The notes under the pieces were generated by a model. It worked only from the letters and a program-made list of their open reading frames with translations, was not told the origin of the DNA and ran no database searches. The translations under genes and the position numbers were made by a program. 7,404 nucleotides of DNA, taken from NCBI GenBank assembly GCA_014379925.1, contig JACMKY010000585.1:1-7404 (forward strand), in the 5' to 3' direction. This document shows, piece by piece, positions 6,040 to 7,404 of the stretch. The first letter of the stretch is position 1; every line of letters begins with the position of its first letter. Source of the DNA: Cytophagales bacterium. GTDB lineage: Bacteria > Bacteroidota > Bacteroidia > Cytophagales > ES-bin-26.

Positions 6040-6110
6040 GACGGGTTGAACCATTGGTTCATTTTATGAAATCCGCATTGCATTTCTACCAACCCCGTCT
6101 GACGAGCCGT
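6040..6110 (+). repeat. Possible decayed copy of a Bacteroidota interspersed repeat
   Basis: The stretch reads GGGTTGAACCATTGGTTCA, then TTTTATGAAATCCGCATTGC, then ATTTCTACCAACCCCGTCTG. From memory, short non-coding repeats with the pattern of a GGTTGAAACC-like start and an ATTTCTACCAACC-like middle are scattered through many Bacteroidota genomes. This is a resemblance only, since no search could be run. The boundaries are approximate, and there is no transposase or target duplication here. Confidence 0.3.
6047..6061. promoter_or_regulatory. 15-bp dyad in the intergenic region
   Basis: TGAACCA-t-TGGTTCA has perfect 7-bp arms around a single central base. It may be a protein-binding site or part of the suspected repeat. 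It lies about 190 bases before the candidate gcvP promoter, too far for direct repressor blockage. Confidence 0.3.
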
Positions 6111-6213
6111 TCCTTCTTGGTGTCGTATAATCCGACGGACCAGCCGCTGCCGGGGATTTTCCGTCCCGCCGGTGCATTTCCGAGCGCCCGTTCTGAACAC
6201 CCGGGGGGGTGCG

Positions 6214-6245
6214 CTGGTTATGTTATTCATGAATAATTACCTTTG
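6214..6245 (+). promoter_or_regulatory. gcvP: Candidate gcvP promoter with exact -7 box
   Basis: TACCTTTG (6238-6245) matches the Bacteroidota -7 consensus TAnnTTTG at every fixed position. Transcription would start around 6250-6253, leaving a leader of about 43 bases before ATG 6295. The expected -33 TTTG is poor: the nearest is CTGG at 6214-6217, with a 20-base gap. A weak -33 suggests that the promoter may need an activator. Confidence 0.55.
6223..6236. promoter_or_regulatory. Perfect 14-bp palindrome next to the gcvP -7 box, candidate operator
   Basis: TTATTCATGAATAA equals its own reverse complement over all 14 bases and stops one base before the -7 box TACCTTTG. It fills most of the spacer between the -33 and -7 positions, where a bound dimeric regulator would block or remodel RNA polymerase. 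The regulator is unknown. Confidence 0.45.
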
Positions 6246-6294
6246 CGCTTCCGTTTCATCCGCTTGCTCTCACCCGTAACCCCGTTGAACCCGC

Positions 6295-7404
6295 ATGAAA
6301 ATCAACCTTGATCCTTCCGTTTTATTCGAAAACCGTCACAACGGCTCCAACGAGACGCAAGTACGCGAAATGCTTCAAATCGTCGGAGCCGATTCTTTGG
6401 AAACGCTCATTGACCAGACCATACCTCCCGCCATTCGCCTCCGGAAAGCGTCGAACGGGACGGCCTCCCGGCTGCCCGCTCCCAAAAGCGAATACCAGTT
6501 TCTGGCGGATTTCAAGGCGTTGGCGCAGAAAAACCGCGTGTTCAAGTCCTACCTTGGCACGGGGTATTCCGACTGCATCGTGCCGGGCGTCATTGGCCGC
6601 AACATCCTGGAAAATCCCGCCTGGTACACGGCCTACACGCCCTATCAGGCCGAAATCGCCCAGGGTCGTCTCGAAGCGCTGCTGAATTTCCAGACGGTGG
6701 TCATCGATCTGACCGGAATGGAAATCGCCAATGCCTCGCTGCTCGACGAAAGCACGGCTGCCGCCGAAGCGATGACCTTGCTGTACAGTCTGCGGAAAGA
6801 AAACAAGAAATCAGCCCTTGCCTTCTTCGTCTCCGAGCGCTGCCACCCGCAGACCATTGACGTGCTGAAAACCCGCGCCACGCCCCTGGGCATCCAAATT
6901 CTGGTGGGCGATCACCAACGGGTAGACCTCACCCAGGAAGACATTTTTGGCTTGTTGCTGCAATACCCGGCCACCGACGGGGCCGTGTACGATTACACCT
7001 CCCTGATTTCGGTAGCCCACGAACTGAACATCTACGTGGCCGTAGCCGCCGACCTGCTCAGCCTGACGATGCTCACGCCTCCCGGCGAAATGGGTGCCGA
7101 CGTGGTGGTGGGCAGTTCGCAGCGGTTCGGCGTACCGATGGGCTACGGCGGGCCGCACGCGGCTTTCTTTGCCACCCGGGACGCCTTCAAGCGGCAGTTG
7201 CCGGGCCGGATCATCGGGGTTTCGGTGGATGCCCAGGGCGGGCGCGCCCTGCGGATGGCGCTGCAAACCCGCGAACAGCACATCCGCCGGGAAAAAGCCA
7301 CGTCCAACATCTGTACTGCCCAGGTGCTGCTGGCCGTGATGGCTTCCAGCTACGCGGTTTACCACGGGCCGGACGGATTGCGCGCCATCGGCGAACGCAC
7401 CCAC
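6295..7404 (+). CDS. gcvP: Glycine dehydrogenase (decarboxylating), P-protein of the glycine cleavage system, N-terminal part
   Basis: 370 codons are read from ATG 6295 to the right edge without a stop. The P-protein decarboxylates glycine with pyridoxal phosphate and passes the aminomethyl group to the lipoyl arm of GcvH, feeding one-carbon units to tetrahydrofolate in the cytoplasm. Recognition is by near-identity to known GcvP over long conserved stretches: ENPAWYTAYTPYQAEIAQGR, LLDESTAAAEAM (to residue 160), CHPQT (183-187), GSSQRFGVPMGYGGPHAAFF (273-292), LPGRIIGVS and TREQHIRREKATSNICTAQ (325-343). The N-terminus FENRHNG corresponds to the usual F-x-x-RH-x-G. GcvP is about 950 residues in its single-chain form, so roughly the first 40% is present. 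The PLP-binding lysine lies in the missing C-terminal half. No gcvT or gcvH is visible upstream, so the gene seems to be transcribed from its own promoter. Confidence 0.97.
   Translation, partial: MKINLDPSVLFENRHNGSNETQVREMLQIVGADSLETLIDQTIPPAIRLRKASNGTASRLPAPKSEYQFLADFKALAQKNRVFKSYLGTGYSDCIVPGVIGRNILENPAWYTAYTPYQAEIAQGRLEALLNFQTVVIDLTGMEIANASLLDESTAAAEAMTLLYSLRKENKKSALAFFVSERCHPQTIDVLKTRATPLGIQILVGDHQRVDLTQEDIFGLLLQYPATDGAVYDYTSLISVAHELNIYVAVAADLLSLTMLTPPGEMGADVVVGSSQRFGVPMGYGGPHAAFFATRDAFKRQLPGRIIGVSVDAQGGRALRMALQTREQHIRREKATSNICTAQVLLAVMASSYAVYHGPDGLRAIGERTH

Larger units (their letters stand above)
5927..6294. other. Intergenic region between the hydrolase gene and gcvP (368 bp)
   Basis: No credible gene was found. 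Both strands have short open frames (minus 6230-5970, plus 6021-6236), but they read as Arg/Pro/His-rich sequence without fold-like patterning and overlap each other. The region does hold a 15-bp dyad (6047-6061), a stretch resembling a decayed interspersed repeat (about 6040-6110), a run of seven G (6203-6209) and the candidate gcvP promoter with an adjoining palindrome (6214-6245). No glycine-riboswitch core was recognised ahead of gcvP. Confidence 0.6.

Noticed and set aside
5970..6236. Opposing short frames in the intergenic region before gcvP
   Set aside because: They overlap each other, are rich in Arg, Pro and His, and match no known small-protein pattern.
6246..6294. Glycine riboswitch in the gcvP leader
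   Set aside because: The predicted leader is only about 43 bases, and the conserved glycine-aptamer core was not found there or in the rest of the intergenic region.
6811..7404. Open minus-strand frame at the right edge
   Set aside because: It lies opposite strongly conserved gcvP sequence and has no independent support.

Overview
The window looks like chromosomal DNA from a member of the Bacteroidota, most likely the Cytophagales (Spirosoma/Larkinella-like). The reasons are two lipoproteins of Bacteroidota style, starts mostly without Shine-Dalgarno sequences, an exact TAnnTTTG promoter box ahead of gcvP, and the resemblance of the proteins to families common there. The genus-level guess is inference. 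No RNA gene, CRISPR array or complete insertion sequence was seen.

Left part (1-1533), minus strand, lower GC. From the left edge this holds the N-terminal end of a Crp/Fnr-type regulator (1-188, cut by the window), a small AT-rich hypothetical protein (387-743) and an unrecognised lipoprotein (907-1533). GC counted by hand is 38% in 421-480, 32% in 541-600 and 45% in 1081-1140, against 75% in 5221-5280. The left edge therefore differs in composition from the rest and looks accessory.

Middle part (1589-3880), minus strand, GC-rich. Read in the direction of transcription, it holds a TPR-like lipoprotein (3880-2717), a RidA/YjgF-family protein with an apparent signal peptide (2605-2123) and a secreted SnoaL/DUF4440-type NTF2-fold protein (2071-1589). 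Spacing is modest, so co-transcription is possible, but a hairpin lies just after the lipoprotein stop. All three appear to be exported, so the cluster points to the envelope or periplasm.

Right part (3998-7404), plus strand. A 117-bp divergent promoter region separates the lipoprotein from a 642-residue secreted CocE/NonD-type alpha/beta hydrolase. Its active site (S164, D300-x-E302-D303, H332) resembles the alpha-amino acid ester hydrolases. A 368-bp intergenic region follows, with a heptad repeat/hairpin, a possible decayed interspersed repeat with a dyad, and a candidate gcvP promoter next to a perfect 14-bp palindrome. The window ends inside gcvP, the glycine decarboxylase P-protein of the glycine cleavage system (first 370 codons).

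I see no convincing new multi-gene system. The observations most worth checking are the palindrome at the gcvP promoter, the ester-hydrolase-like active site, the exported RidA protein and the shared -33 palindrome in the divergent promoter.
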